Shown: positions 7,463 through 15,314, counted from the stretch's first letter. The stretch is DNA of 24,143 nt from an uncultured Bacteroides sp. (GCA_902472795.1 CABROZ010000024.1:1-24143), one strand, 5' to 3'. A program made the numbers and translations. Notes: generated from the sequence alone by a model not told the origin.

Positions 7463-8635
7463 ATGAACAATTTCGTGTTTTACAGTCCTACCGAGTTTGT
7501 ATTCGGGAAGGACACGGAATCGCAAACTGGTAGCCTGGTGCGCAAGTACGGTGCTACCCGTGTGATGATAGTCTATGGCGGAGGCTCCGTCCAGAGGAGC
7601 GGTCTGCTTGCCCGGGTGAAACTGTCGTTGCAGGCTGCCGGCGTAGCCTATTGTGAGTTGGGAGGCGTACAGCCCAATCCTACCGAAGTGAGAGTGTATG
7701 AAGGCATCCGTCTCTGCCGCGAACAGCAAGTCGATCTGTTGCTTGCCGTAGGCGGCGGTTCGGTGATCGACACTGCCAAATCCATCGCAGTAGGGGCACT
7801 GTACGAGGGCGACTTCTGGGATTTCTACATTGGCAAAGCCGCCATTACCAAAGCGTTGAAGGTGGGCGTGGTTCTTACCATTCCAGCTGCCGGAAGCGAA
7901 GGCTCGGGCAATGCGGTCATCACTCATTCGGTCACGCTGCAAAAGCTGGGCATACGTGCTCCGGAAGTGCTTCGTCCGGTGTTTGCTGTCATGAACCCCG
8001 AACTGACATACACCCTGCCGGCTTATCAGACAGCCAGTGGCATTGCCGACATGATGGTGCACATCATGGAGCGTTACTTCACGAATACCGAAGGCGTTGA
8101 GGTAAGCGACCGCCTGTGCGAAGGTACCCTGCTGGCCATCATCAAGGAGGCTTACCGGCTGAAAAGCAATCCGACCGATTACGATGCACGTGCCAACATT
8201 ATGTGGTGTGGCACTATTGCCCACAACGGTACGTGCGGAGTGGGGCGCGAGGAAGACTGGGCTTCGCACTTCCTGGAGCACGAAGTCAGCGCCCTTTACG
8301 ACGTCACTCACGGTGCCGGTCTGGCTGTGATCGTGCCTGCCTGGATGGCTTTTGTGGCCGAACGCAACCCGAAGAAGGTGGCTCAGTTTGCCAATCGCGT
8401 ATTTGGCGTGCCCCAGTCGGACGATCTGTTGGAGATGGCGTTGAGTGGCGTATCGCACCTGAAGTTCTTCTTCCGTTACATCGGCTTGCCTGTCAGCTTC
8501 AAGGAACTGGGCATCGAGCATCCCGACATCGACACGTTAGTGGCCAACCTGCATCGCAACAAAGGCATTACGGTAGGCAACTATGTGAAACTGACCTCGG
8601 CCGATACGGAGGAAATCTACCGCATGGCGTTATAA
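7463..8635 (+). CDS. Iron-containing alcohol/aldehyde dehydrogenase, YqhD/BDH type
   Basis: This is a group III metal-dependent dehydrogenase that reduces aldehydes or oxidises alcohols with NAD(P). The 390 residues are full length. The dinucleotide-binding part contains YGGGSVQRSG (38-47) and VGGGSVIDTAKSIA (96-109). The GGGS pattern and overall similarity to E. coli YqhD and clostridial butanol dehydrogenases suggest NADPH use and broad aldehyde reduction. Metal ligands fit D196, H200, H269 and H283 (contexts GIADMMVH, WASHFLEHE, VTHGAG), the same spacing as Asp194/His198/His267/His281 of YqhD. It is followed 14 bp later by a DUF6078 gene, probably in one transcript. A role in removing toxic aldehydes is plausible but inferred. 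Confidence 0.93.
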   Translation: MNNFVFYSPTEFVFGKDTESQTGSLVRKYGATRVMIVYGGGSVQRSGLLARVKLSLQAAGVAYCELGGVQPNPTEVRVYEGIRLCREQQVDLLLAVGGGSVIDTAKSIAVGALYEGDFWDFYIGKAAITKALKVGVVLTIPAAGSEGSGNAVITHSVTLQKLGIRAPEVLRPVFAVMNPELTYTLPAYQTASGIADMMVHIMERYFTNTEGVEVSDRLCEGTLLAIIKEAYRLKSNPTDYDARANIMWCGTIAHNGTCGVGREEDWASHFLEHEVSALYDVTHGAGLAVIVPAWMAFVAERNPKKVAQFANRVFGVPQSDDLLEMALSGVSHLKFFFRYIGLPVSFKELGIEHPDIDTLVANLHRNKGITVGNYVKLTSADTEEIYRMAL

Positions 8636-8649
8636 AACAAAAAAGGATT

Positions 8650-9090
8650 ATGAACGACGATTCATTCGATTATACCAAGGTGCCGCATGGCTTTCTGCAT
8701 TGCGGTGCTACGTGTTGCGGCAAGTCATCAAGGTGTTTGCGACATCTGGCCTATTGTCATCTGCCGTCGCAACTGGAGTCTTTCCGGATGCTGAACCCTT
8801 GTCGGACGGTCGAGGGTGAAGCAGCGTGCAGATATTACTTGTCCGACGAGCCCGTGCGCTATGCCCGTGGTTTCATGCGTACGGTGAAGGCGTTGACGCT
8901 GGGCGTGGCGGGTACTTTCCGCAATCGCGTCATTAGCTGTCTGGGGCGGAAGAACTATTACCTGACCCGCCGCGGAGAGCGTCTGCTGTCTCCGTCGGAG
9001 CAACAGCAGATTGTGCACATTGCCCGTTCGCTGGGTGTCGAGCTCGACGAGTATTTCGATGATTATGTTCTCGAGCGTCGTTGGACGTAG
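8650..9090 (+). CDS. DUF6078 family protein
   Basis: The frame is open further upstream, but the ATG at 8650, preceded by AAAAAGGATT, gives 146 residues starting MNDDSFDYTKVP, the N-terminus typical of the Bacteroidales DUF6078 family. The N-terminal third is rich in cysteine (CGATCCGKSSRCLRHLAYC at about 18-36, then a Cys in LNPC and one in AACRYY), which could bind a metal or Fe-S cluster. The C-terminal half is helical and basic, with the family block RRGERLLSPSEQQQI. No function is established. It begins 14 bp after the alcohol dehydrogenase on the same strand, so the two are probably co-expressed. Confidence 0.85.
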   Translation: MNDDSFDYTKVPHGFLHCGATCCGKSSRCLRHLAYCHLPSQLESFRMLNPCRTVEGEAACRYYLSDEPVRYARGFMRTVKALTLGVAGTFRNRVISCLGRKNYYLTRRGERLLSPSEQQQIVHIARSLGVELDEYFDDYVLERRWT

Positions 9091-9158
9091 GAGCTTATCC
9101 GCTTCGCCCGATAACGGCTTATTTTATATTCCGATTAAGTCATTGTAAATCAGACAAC

Positions 9159-9282
9159 GGCAGTTTCCTCCTGTTTCTATAAGAGGAAACTGCCGTTTCC
9201 TCGTTAGGGAACGCGCGTTTCCTACTGAGGGAATTCCCGTTCCCTCTAATGGTTACGGCCGTTTCCACGGGAGGGAACGGAC
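9159..9282. repeat. Array of 22-bp imperfect palindromic units
   Basis: Four units begin at 9195, 9217, 9239 and 9261, exactly 22 bp apart. Each has the form GTTTCC, six variable bases, GGGAAC and a four-base spacer; the third unit is the most degenerate. They are preceded by a longer perfect 12-bp hairpin (arms 9159-9170 and 9183-9194) made from the same GTTTCC/GGAAAC words. The rest of the 307-bp gap between the DUF6078 and rng genes holds only the rng terminator. Confidence 0.75.
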
Positions 9283-9346
9283 GGAAAAACCGGTGTGACG
9301 GTTGGATGGTGGGTGATTGGCAATACCGATGGCGATATGCCGAATG

Positions 9347-9394
9347 GGGAAAAGAAAAGCGGCTATGTCCTTTTGGGGAGAGACATAGCCGCTT
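9347..9394 (-). terminator. Intrinsic terminator of rng
   Basis: A perfect 13-bp stem (9357-9369 with 9382-9394) and a 12-nt loop are followed on the minus strand by TTCTTTTCC. It lies 3 bp past the RNase G stop codon. Confidence 0.85.
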
Positions 9395-9397
9395 GTT

Positions 9398-10972
9398 TCA
9401 TTTGATTTCTACTTCCTCTTTCATATCTATCTCTTCGCCTTGCGGGTCGTAGAAGATATATTGCAGAAACGCGAGTTTCTGGTTGGGAATGATTTTAATG
9501 CCAAATCCGTACTTCATCTGCCATTTCCGTTTCAGGGACATGAAGCCCTGATTGATGTAGGCGGCGATGTACGGGTGGATGTGTAACGAGAATTTCTTTA
9601 TCTTCAGCTTGTTTACCAGATAGTCTATTTTGCTTTCCAGGGCATCTGTGAAGAGGATGGACGACTTGATGGTCCCCTTACCGAAGCAGGTGGGGCAGGT
9701 TTCCGTTGTGTTGACGTCCATAGCCGGGCGCACCCGTTGGCGCGTGATCTGCATCAGCCCGAATTTGCTCAGGGGCAGGATGTTGTGACGTGCCCTGTCT
9801 TTTTGCATGTTCTGGCACATGCGCTCGTAGAGCTTTTGCCGGTTCTCGGCTTCGTTCATGTCGATAAAGTCCACGACGATAATGCCTCCCATATCGCGGA
9901 GTCTCAGTTGGCGTGCCAGTTCGTCGGCGGCTCCCAGATTCACTTCCAGTGCGTTGGCCTCCTGCCCGTTGGCATTCTTGGTGCGGTTACCGCTGTTCAC
10001 ATCTACTACGTGAAGCGCCTCAGTATGCTCAATAATCAGGTAGGCACCACTTTTGTATGAAACGGTTTTTCCAAAAGAGGATTTAATCTGCTTGGTGATG
10101 CCAAAATTGTCGTAGATGGGTAGGGCGCCTTTATACAGTTTCACGATTCCTGCCCGTTCAGGGGCAATGAGAGTTACGTAATCCTTGATTTCGTGGAACA
10201 CGGCTTCGTTGTTGACGTAGATGTTCTCGAACGAAGGATTGAACAAGTCGCGCAACAGTCCTACGGCGCGGCTGGTTTCTTCGTAAATCAGAGTGGGGAA
10301 TTTGGTGGCTTTCTGTATTTTTACTACGGCGTCTTCCCAGTGTTTCAGCAATACTTTAAGTTCTCCGTCGAGTTCGGCTACCCGTTTTCCTTCGGCTACG
10401 GTGCGGACGATGACGCCGAAGTTTTTCGGCTTGATGCTCATCAGCAGTTGCTTGAGGCGGGCGCGTTCTTCGCTCGATTTAATTTTTTGCGATACGGAAA
10501 CCTTGTCGTTGAAAGGAATCAGCACGAGGTACCTTCCGGCAAAAGACAGCTCGGAAGTCAGTCGGGGACCTTTGGTCGAGATAGGTTCCTTGACAATCTG
10601 CACCACTACTTCCTGGCCTACCTTGAGTGTGTTGGCTATCGTGCCGTCTTTTTCAAGGTCGGGGAGTATGGTCGCCTTGGTGATAGGGTTGATTTTCTTC
10701 TTGTCGCTTAAAGTTTGCTTTACGTATTTCTCTAACGAGTTGAATTGCGGACCTAAGTCCAAATAGTGAAGAAAAGCGTCTTTCTCGTAACCCACGTCCA
10801 CGAAGCAGGCATTCAGGCCGGGCATCAACTTCTTGACACGCCCCAAATACATGTTACCCACGGAGAAAGAAAGGTTTCTTCCTTCGCTTTGGAGTTCCAC
10901 CAGTTGCTTGTCCTCAAGCAGGGCGATGGATACTTCTTTGGGTTGTACGTCCACAACGAGTTCGCTGGTCAC
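9398..10972 (-). CDS. rng: Ribonuclease G (RNase E/G family)
   Basis: RNase G is an endoribonuclease that cuts single-stranded AU-rich RNA, takes part in 16S rRNA 5'-end maturation and turns over mRNA. I chose the GTG at 10972 (start VTSELVVDVQ, 524 residues), which matches the family length in Bacteroides; an ATG at 11020 would add 16 residues of less typical sequence. An S1-like RNA-binding region lies at about 30-120 (GNMYLGRVKK, NACFVDVGYEKDAFL). The DNase I-like catalytic domain has DVNSGNR and GGIIVVDFIDM with the Mg-binding aspartates. The Zn-link CPTCFGKG lies near residue 420. The gene is downstream of hup and a 30-aa basic gene on the same strand and ends in a strong terminator. Confidence 0.93.
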   Translation of the reverse strand: MTSELVVDVQPKEVSIALLEDKQLVELQSEGRNLSFSVGNMYLGRVKKLMPGLNACFVDVGYEKDAFLHYLDLGPQFNSLEKYVKQTLSDKKKINPITKATILPDLEKDGTIANTLKVGQEVVVQIVKEPISTKGPRLTSELSFAGRYLVLIPFNDKVSVSQKIKSSEERARLKQLLMSIKPKNFGVIVRTVAEGKRVAELDGELKVLLKHWEDAVVKIQKATKFPTLIYEETSRAVGLLRDLFNPSFENIYVNNEAVFHEIKDYVTLIAPERAGIVKLYKGALPIYDNFGITKQIKSSFGKTVSYKSGAYLIIEHTEALHVVDVNSGNRTKNANGQEANALEVNLGAADELARQLRLRDMGGIIVVDFIDMNEAENRQKLYERMCQNMQKDRARHNILPLSKFGLMQITRQRVRPAMDVNTTETCPTCFGKGTIKSSILFTDALESKIDYLVNKLKIKKFSLHIHPYIAAYINQGFMSLKRKWQMKYGFGIKIIPNQKLAFLQYIFYDPQGEEIDMKEEVEIK

Positions 10973-11173
10973 AATCGTTACTTTTGTTTTGGTTTGATAA
11001 TACGTTAATTCAGGAAACAAGCTGGCAGGAGGTAAAAAAGGAAAACTCGAATCTCCCTGTTCGGGCTCTTGTCGGCTTGTTATTAGAACAATTCATTACT
11101 TAAACAAAGAACAACCCCGCGAGACATATTGTTTCACAAGTTTGTTCTTTTGTCTTGTCTTTCAGACTAAGAT

Positions 11174-11266
11174 TTACTTTTTGCTTTTATGTCTGTTCTT
11201 TCTTAGTCTTTTTTTACGCTTGTGCGTTGACATTTTATGTCTTTTTTTCTTTTTACCGCTTGGCAT
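11174..11266 (-). CDS. Small very basic AURKAIP1/COX24-domain protein (ribosome-associated)
   Basis: This frame of 30 codons runs from ATG at 11266 to TAA at 11174. It encodes MPSGKKKKRHK, then MSTHKRKKR, and ends NRHKSKK, with 19 of 30 residues Lys or Arg. I recognise it as the short Bacteroidota protein annotated AURKAIP1/COX24 domain-containing, whose eukaryotic relatives include mitoribosomal protein mS38. A role on the ribosome is therefore likely but inferred. It lies 36 bp downstream of the hup stop and upstream of rng on the same strand, a context of nucleic-acid-binding housekeeping genes. An 8-bp inverted repeat (11164-11171 with 11202-11209) spans its 3' end and could slow transcription or translation there. 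Gene finders often miss it because of its size. Confidence 0.85.
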   Translation of the reverse strand: MPSGKKKKRHKMSTHKRKKRLRKNRHKSKK

Positions 11267-11302
11267 AGCTTTAAAAATTTTATGGGTTAATACTATTGTT
11301 TA

Positions 11303-11578
11303 TTATTTTTTCACTGAAAGAGTGAATGTCTTTGCAGGCTTGAATGCCGGAATATTGTGCTCCGGAATGATAATCGTTGTGTTCTTGGAGATGTTGCGAG
11401 CTGTTTTTTGTGCTCTCTTCTTTACAACAAAACTACCAAATCCGCGGAGGTAAACATTTTCCTCTCTTGACAAGGATGCCTTTACTGCTTCCATGAATGC
11501 TTCAACGGTTGTAAGTACGGTGGTCTTATCAACTCCGGTGTTTTTTGCAATTTCGTTTACAATGTCAGCTTTAGTCAT
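11303..11578 (-). CDS. hup: HU family DNA-binding protein
   Basis: This is a histone-like protein that bends and compacts DNA as a dimer. The 91 residues are the standard length. The N-terminal helical part starts MTKADIVNEIAKNTG. A short strand holds LRGFGSFVVKKR (about 44-55). The DNA-binding arm holds ARNISKNTTIIIPEHNIPAFKPAK (about 59-82), with the conserved Arg and the Pro that inserts into the minor groove. The canonical GRNPQTG of E. coli HU is replaced by ARNISKN, as is common in Bacteroidota paralogues. A perfect -7 element lies 46 bp upstream. It is the first gene of the hup / 30-aa protein / rng run. Confidence 0.95.
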   Translation of the reverse strand: MTKADIVNEIAKNTGVDKTTVLTTVEAFMEAVKASLSREENVYLRGFGSFVVKKRAQKTARNISKNTTIIIPEHNIPAFKPAKTFTLSVKK

Positions 11579-11624
11579 TTTTTCTACAAATATGGTTATT
11601 ACTGTTTCTTAATTTTTTGGACTG

Positions 11625-11632
11625 CAAATATA
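11625..11632 (-). promoter_or_regulatory. -7 element for hup
   Basis: TATATTTG on the minus strand matches TAnnTTTG. A TTTTC about 18 bp upstream (11651-11655) is a poor -33. Predicted transcription starts about 40 nt before the hup ATG. Confidence 0.55.
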
Positions 11633-11718
11633 TAGCTTTTCCGCGTCTCTGAAAAATATATTTCGGACTATTTTTAGAAAAAGTCGCTTCTGCAGGCTCT
11701 TCTGGTTCGGAAATATAC

Positions 11719-11726
11719 TATTTTTG
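11719..11726 (+). promoter_or_regulatory. -7 element almost touching the mutY start
   Basis: TATTTTTG matches TAnnTTTG and ends only 4 bp before the mutY ATG at 11731, so transcription would start at or next to the start codon. No clear -33 element is present. Confidence 0.45.
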
Positions 11727-11730
11727 CGTC

Positions 11731-12771
11731 ATGAATATTTTTAGTGAAACATTGCTTAAGTGGTATGCGGACAATGCACGCGATTTGCCATGGAGGAATA
11801 CGAGAGATCCTTATCTGATTTGGGTTTCAGAAATTATTTTGCAACAGACCCGGGTGTCGCAGGGATATGATTATTTTTTGCGTTTTGTGCAACGTTTTCC
11901 CGACGTTCGTTCTTTGGCTTCGGCTTCCGAGGACGAAGTGATGAAGTATTGGCAAGGTTTAGGCTATTATTCGCGGGCGCGCAATCTGCACGAGGCGGCA
12001 CGCAGCATGAACGGTGTGTTCCCCGATACGTACGAGGAAGTGCGTGCCCTGAAAGGGGTGGGCGACTATACAGCCGCAGCCATCTGTTCGCTTGCCTACG
12101 ACATGCCTTATGCGGTGGTCGATGGGAATGTTTATCGCGTCCTGTCGCGCTATTGGGGCATCGATGTGCCGATAGACTCGACCGAAGGCAAGAAGACATT
12201 TGCTGCTCTGGCTCAGGAGATGCTTCCCGTTAACCGTCCGGCTGCTTACAATCAGGCCATCATGGACTTCGGTGCCATTCAGTGTACGCCGCAATCGCCC
12301 TTGTGCATGTATTGCCCTTTGTGCGACAGTTGCATGGCATTGGCGCAGGGCAGGGTGGCGCAACTGCCGGTGAAGCAGCACAAGACGAAAACGACCGACC
12401 GCTTTTTCAATTATATATATGTACGTGCAGGCGCGTACACATATATTAATAAACGTACGGGAGACGATATTTGGAAAAAACTGTTTGAGTTGCCTCTGAT
12501 CGAAACGGACCGTGAATTGTCCGAGGCAGAGTTTCTCGGGTTGCCACAGTTTCGAGAACTGTTTGTCGAAGGTGAGGTGCCGCAGGTGCGCACTTTGTGC
12601 AGGGGAGTGAAGCATGTGTTATCCCATCGTGTGATCTATGCCAATTTTTACGAGGTGGCATTGCCTGAAGATTCACATTCGTTCGCGTCCTATCTTCGGG
12701 TCCCTTCGGCAGACCTTGGGCAATATGCAGTTCCTAAGCTGATACATGCATTCCTCGAAAAATATGAGTGA
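11731..12771 (+). CDS. mutY: A/G-specific adenine DNA glycosylase MutY
   Basis: MutY removes adenine mispaired with 8-oxoguanine and so prevents G:C to T:A mutations. The 346 residues are full length. Catalytic Glu34 lies in SEIILQQTRV and catalytic Asp131 in VVDGNVYRV, matching E. coli Glu37 and Asp138. The helix-hairpin-helix is LKGVGDYTAAAI (107-118). The 4Fe-4S ligands C185, C192, C195 and C201 have the canonical 6-2-5 spacing. The C-terminal ~120 residues form the NUDIX-like 8-oxoG recognition domain. It is the first gene of a plus-strand run with ssb, gldE and the phosphopantetheinyl transferase, and is divergent from hup. A strong AT-rich palindrome lies inside the gene at 12414-12445. 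Confidence 0.97.
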   Translation: MNIFSETLLKWYADNARDLPWRNTRDPYLIWVSEIILQQTRVSQGYDYFLRFVQRFPDVRSLASASEDEVMKYWQGLGYYSRARNLHEAARSMNGVFPDTYEEVRALKGVGDYTAAAICSLAYDMPYAVVDGNVYRVLSRYWGIDVPIDSTEGKKTFAALAQEMLPVNRPAAYNQAIMDFGAIQCTPQSPLCMYCPLCDSCMALAQGRVAQLPVKQHKTKTTDRFFNYIYVRAGAYTYINKRTGDDIWKKLFELPLIETDRELSEAEFLGLPQFRELFVEGEVPQVRTLCRGVKHVLSHRVIYANFYEVALPEDSHSFASYLRVPSADLGQYAVPKLIHAFLEKYE

Positions 12772-12787
12772 AAAGTAGCGGGCTATT

Positions 12788-12819
12788 CTTGCATTGCGTA
12801 ATAATTCTTGTTATTTTTG
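12788..12819 (+). promoter_or_regulatory. Bacteroides-type promoter for ssb
   Basis: CTTG (12788-12791), 20 bp, then TATTTTTG (12812-12819). The predicted start is near 12826, about 20 nt before the ssb ATG. Confidence 0.75.
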
Positions 12820-12846
12820 GCGTCGAATTGATAAATAAGGAATTTT

Positions 12847-13293
12847 ATGTCGGTAAATAAAGTAATATTGCTGGGTAATGTCGGGCAAGATCCGAAGGTG
12901 ACTTACTATGACGGTGGTACATGTGTGGCACAGGTTCCTTTTGCCACTTCCGAAAAGGGCTATACGCTGCAAAACGGTACACAGATTCCCGACCGTACCG
13001 AGTGGCACAACTTGGTGTTCCGCAATCGTCTGGCCGAAATTGTTGACCAGTATGTTCACAAGGGCGACAAGCTCTACGTGGAGGGGAAGATCCGCACCCG
13101 TTCCTACGACGATCAGGCCGGAATCAAACGTTATGTGACCGAGATTTTTGTGGACAACATGGAGATGCTTTCTCCTCGCAACCCTTCGGCTGCCCCTGCG
13201 CAACCGTCACAGCCCGCTCAGCCATCCCAACAGGCAGCTACATCACCGGCAGCTTCCGCGCCTACTAACCAGACGGACGATTTGCCGTTCTAA
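12847..13293 (+). CDS. ssb: Single-stranded DNA-binding protein
   Basis: SSB coats single-stranded DNA during replication, repair and recombination and recruits partner proteins. The 148 residues have an N-terminal OB fold (about 1-108: VNKVILLGNVGQDP, TEWHNLVF, GDKLYVEGKIRTRSY), then a Pro/Gln/Ser/Ala-rich linker, then the acidic tip DDLPF that binds partner proteins. The linker is low-complexity with repeated QPSQPAQPSQ, as usual. It has its own promoter in the mutY-ssb gap and lies 23 bp before gldE, with no terminator visible between them. Confidence 0.97.
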   Translation: MSVNKVILLGNVGQDPKVTYYDGGTCVAQVPFATSEKGYTLQNGTQIPDRTEWHNLVFRNRLAEIVDQYVHKGDKLYVEGKIRTRSYDDQAGIKRYVTEIFVDNMEMLSPRNPSAAPAQPSQPAQPSQQAATSPAASAPTNQTDDLPF

Positions 13294-13316
13294 TTGTTTA
13301 ACTAAAACCAGATTCT

Positions 13317-14666
13317 TTGGACCCAGACGCTTTTTTATGCCAATTGGCAGATGTATTTAACGGTATTTCCGTACATACCCCTTCTGTTTCGGCCATTATA
13401 GCCATTGTATTGGCAGGATTGCTCCTGCTTGTTTCCGGATTTGCATCCGCATCCGAGATTGCTTTCTTCTCGCTTTCGCCCGCCGATCTGAGTGTCATCG
13501 CAGAGAAGAAAAATCCTTCCGATGAGAAAATCAGCCGCTTGCTGGACGACACTGAGCGGTTGCTGGCTACGATTCTGATTACAAACAATTTTGTGAATGT
13601 AACCATTATCATGCTGTGCAATTTCTTCTTTATGACCGTATTCGAGTTCCATTCTGCCATTGCCGAGTTTTTGCTACTGACGGTCATCCTGACTTTCCTG
13701 TTGTTGCTCTTCGGCGAGATTATGCCTAAGATATATTCGGCTCAGAAGTCGCTGGCTTTTTGTCGTTTTGCCGCTCCGGGCATTACGATGTTCCGTTCGT
13801 TTTTCTATCCGCTGTCATCCGTATTGGTACATTCGACGGCTTTTCTGAACAAGCATTTCACCCGCAAGAACCACAACATCTCTGTCGATGAATTATCGCA
13901 TGCTTTGGAGCTGACCGACAAGGCCGAACTGAAGGATGAAAGCAACATCTTGGAAGGCATCATTCGTTTTGGAGGTGAGACCGTTAAGGAAGTAATGACT
14001 TCCCGCCTCGATGTGGTCGATCTTGAAATACGTACTCCGTTTAAGGATGTGCTGAAGTGTATTGTCGAAAACGTCTATTCGCGTATCCCCGTTTATGCCG
14101 AGACGCGCGATAACATCAAGGGAATACTCTATATCAAGGACCTGCTTCCACATCTGAATAAGGGCGACAATTTCCGCTGGCAGTCGCTGATTCGTCCGGC
14201 CTATTTTGTGCCCGAGACAAAGATGATTGACGACCTGTTGCGAGATTTTCAGGCCAATAAAATACACATTGCTATTGTGGTGGACGAGTTTGGCGGAACG
14301 TCGGGCATTGTGACCATGGAAGATATCATCGAAGAAATTGTCGGTGAAATTCGTGACGAGTATGACGACGAAGAGCGTACTTACACCATTCTGAACGATC
14401 ATACGTGGGTGTTCGAAGCCAAGACGCAGCTGACCGACTTTTACAAAGTGACGCAACTGGACGATACGACGTTCGACGACGTTGCCGGTGACGCCGATAC
14501 GGTGGCCGGACTTTTGCTGGAACTGAAGGGAGAGTTTCCGGCATTACACGAAAAGGTAGTCTATGACCGTTATGAGTTTGAGGTACTCGAGATGGATAAT
14601 CGCCGCATTCTGAAAGTGAAGTTTACCATCAACCCTCCTGTTGAGAAGCCGGAGGAGAGCGAATAA
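13317..14666 (+). CDS. gldE: GldE family CBS-domain membrane protein (CNNM/CorC-like)
   Basis: The start is a TTG at 13317, giving 449 residues beginning MDPDAFLCQLADVF, which I recognise as the conserved GldE N-terminus. A CNNM (DUF21) membrane domain with about three helices (24-45, 90-115, 117-140) is followed by a paired CBS region (about 200-335, with VMTSRLDVVDL and FGGTSGIVTMEDIIEEIVGE) and a CorC_HlyC C-terminal domain (about 345-440). CNNM/CorC relatives export Mg2+ or Co2+. In gliding Bacteroidota GldE supports the lipoprotein GldD. This organism shows no gliding genes in the window, so an envelope or ion-homeostasis role is more likely. The mutY-ssb-gldE order is typical of Bacteroidales. 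Confidence 0.9.
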   Translation: MDPDAFLCQLADVFNGISVHTPSVSAIIAIVLAGLLLLVSGFASASEIAFFSLSPADLSVIAEKKNPSDEKISRLLDDTERLLATILITNNFVNVTIIMLCNFFFMTVFEFHSAIAEFLLLTVILTFLLLLFGEIMPKIYSAQKSLAFCRFAAPGITMFRSFFYPLSSVLVHSTAFLNKHFTRKNHNISVDELSHALELTDKAELKDESNILEGIIRFGGETVKEVMTSRLDVVDLEIRTPFKDVLKCIVENVYSRIPVYAETRDNIKGILYIKDLLPHLNKGDNFRWQSLIRPAYFVPETKMIDDLLRDFQANKIHIAIVVDEFGGTSGIVTMEDIIEEIVGEIRDEYDDEERTYTILNDHTWVFEAKTQLTDFYKVTQLDDTTFDDVAGDADTVAGLLLELKGEFPALHEKVVYDRYEFEVLEMDNRRILKVKFTINPPVEKPEESE

Positions 14667-14680
14667 ACGGAGAGCCAGGT

Positions 14681-15307
14681 TTGAGTCTTTTCATACGACA
14701 TAAGGAAGCCCGTTTTCTGTTGGGAGTATGGCGGATGGATGAATCCCCCGAGGAGTTGTCCCGATTGTTGGACGGCACAGATTTGTGCCGCCAGGCAGAA
14801 GAGCGTTTCCATGCACTTCAGCGCAGGCGTGAATGGTTGTCGGTCAGGCTTTTGTTACGCTGTCTGTTGGGAACAGACAAAGAGATTGTTTACCTTCCTT
14901 CCGGAAAACCTTGTCTGGCAGATGGCAGTTTTCATATCAGCATATCACATACGCGTGACTATGTAGCTCTGATACTGGGGGAGACGGAGGTCGGCATCGA
15001 TATTGAGCATTATGCGACCCGGGTTCGTCGGATTGTTTCGAGATTTATGCGTGCAGACGAACATCCTGTGGCCTATCAGGGGGATGATACCTGGAGCCTG
15101 TTGCTTCACTGGTCGGCCAAGGAAGTGATGTTCAAGTGCATCGACCGTTCCGAAGTGGATTTGTGTACCCATTTGCAGGTATTCCCTTTTGTTCCTCAAG
15201 AACGGGGCGAGTTTCGTGCCCGTGAATACAGGACGGAGCAGCAGCGTATGTTTCTCATCCGCTATCTGCTCCATCCCGATTTCGTCTTGACGTGGACCGT
15301 CTCCTGA
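14681..15307 (+). CDS. 4'-phosphopantetheinyl transferase superfamily protein
   Basis: This Sfp-type enzyme moves 4'-phosphopantetheine from coenzyme A onto a serine of an acyl- or peptidyl-carrier protein. It has 208 residues from a TTG at 14681, preceded by GAGAGCCAGGT; an in-frame ATG at 14735 is an alternative. The Mg-binding motif VGIDIEHY holds D107 and E109, and HWSAKEVMFK (143-152) holds the second conserved Glu (E148) and Lys. The SxxH-type ISISHTRDY (87-95) precedes them. It starts 14 bp after gldE and is part of the same transcript. No carrier-protein, NRPS or PKS gene is in the window, so its substrate, perhaps the fatty-acid ACP, is not shown. It converges on tnaA with a 7-bp gap and no obvious terminator. 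Confidence 0.88.
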   Translation: MSLFIRHKEARFLLGVWRMDESPEELSRLLDGTDLCRQAEERFHALQRRREWLSVRLLLRCLLGTDKEIVYLPSGKPCLADGSFHISISHTRDYVALILGETEVGIDIEHYATRVRRIVSRFMRADEHPVAYQGDDTWSLLLHWSAKEVMFKCIDRSEVDLCTHLQVFPFVPQERGEFRAREYRTEQQRMFLIRYLLHPDFVLTWTVS

Positions 15308-15314
15308 TGTCTGT

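Noticed and set aside
7355..8521. A 388-codon minus-strand frame opposite the alcohol dehydrogenase
   Set aside because: It is a shadow of a full-length enzyme with intact metal ligands and also runs into the DUF486 gene.
8116..8649. Upstream extension of the DUF6078 frame
   Set aside because: It overlaps most of the alcohol dehydrogenase in another frame and looks like random Arg/Pro/Gln-rich sequence; the ATG at 8650 gives the family N-terminus.
9159..9282. CRISPR array
   Set aside because: The units are palindromic and contiguous with 4-bp spacers, there are no unique spacers, and no cas genes are present.
11030..11080. A tRNA-like stretch with a TTCGAG loop on the minus strand
   Set aside because: The flanks do not pair into a T-arm and no acceptor, D or anticodon arm can be drawn.
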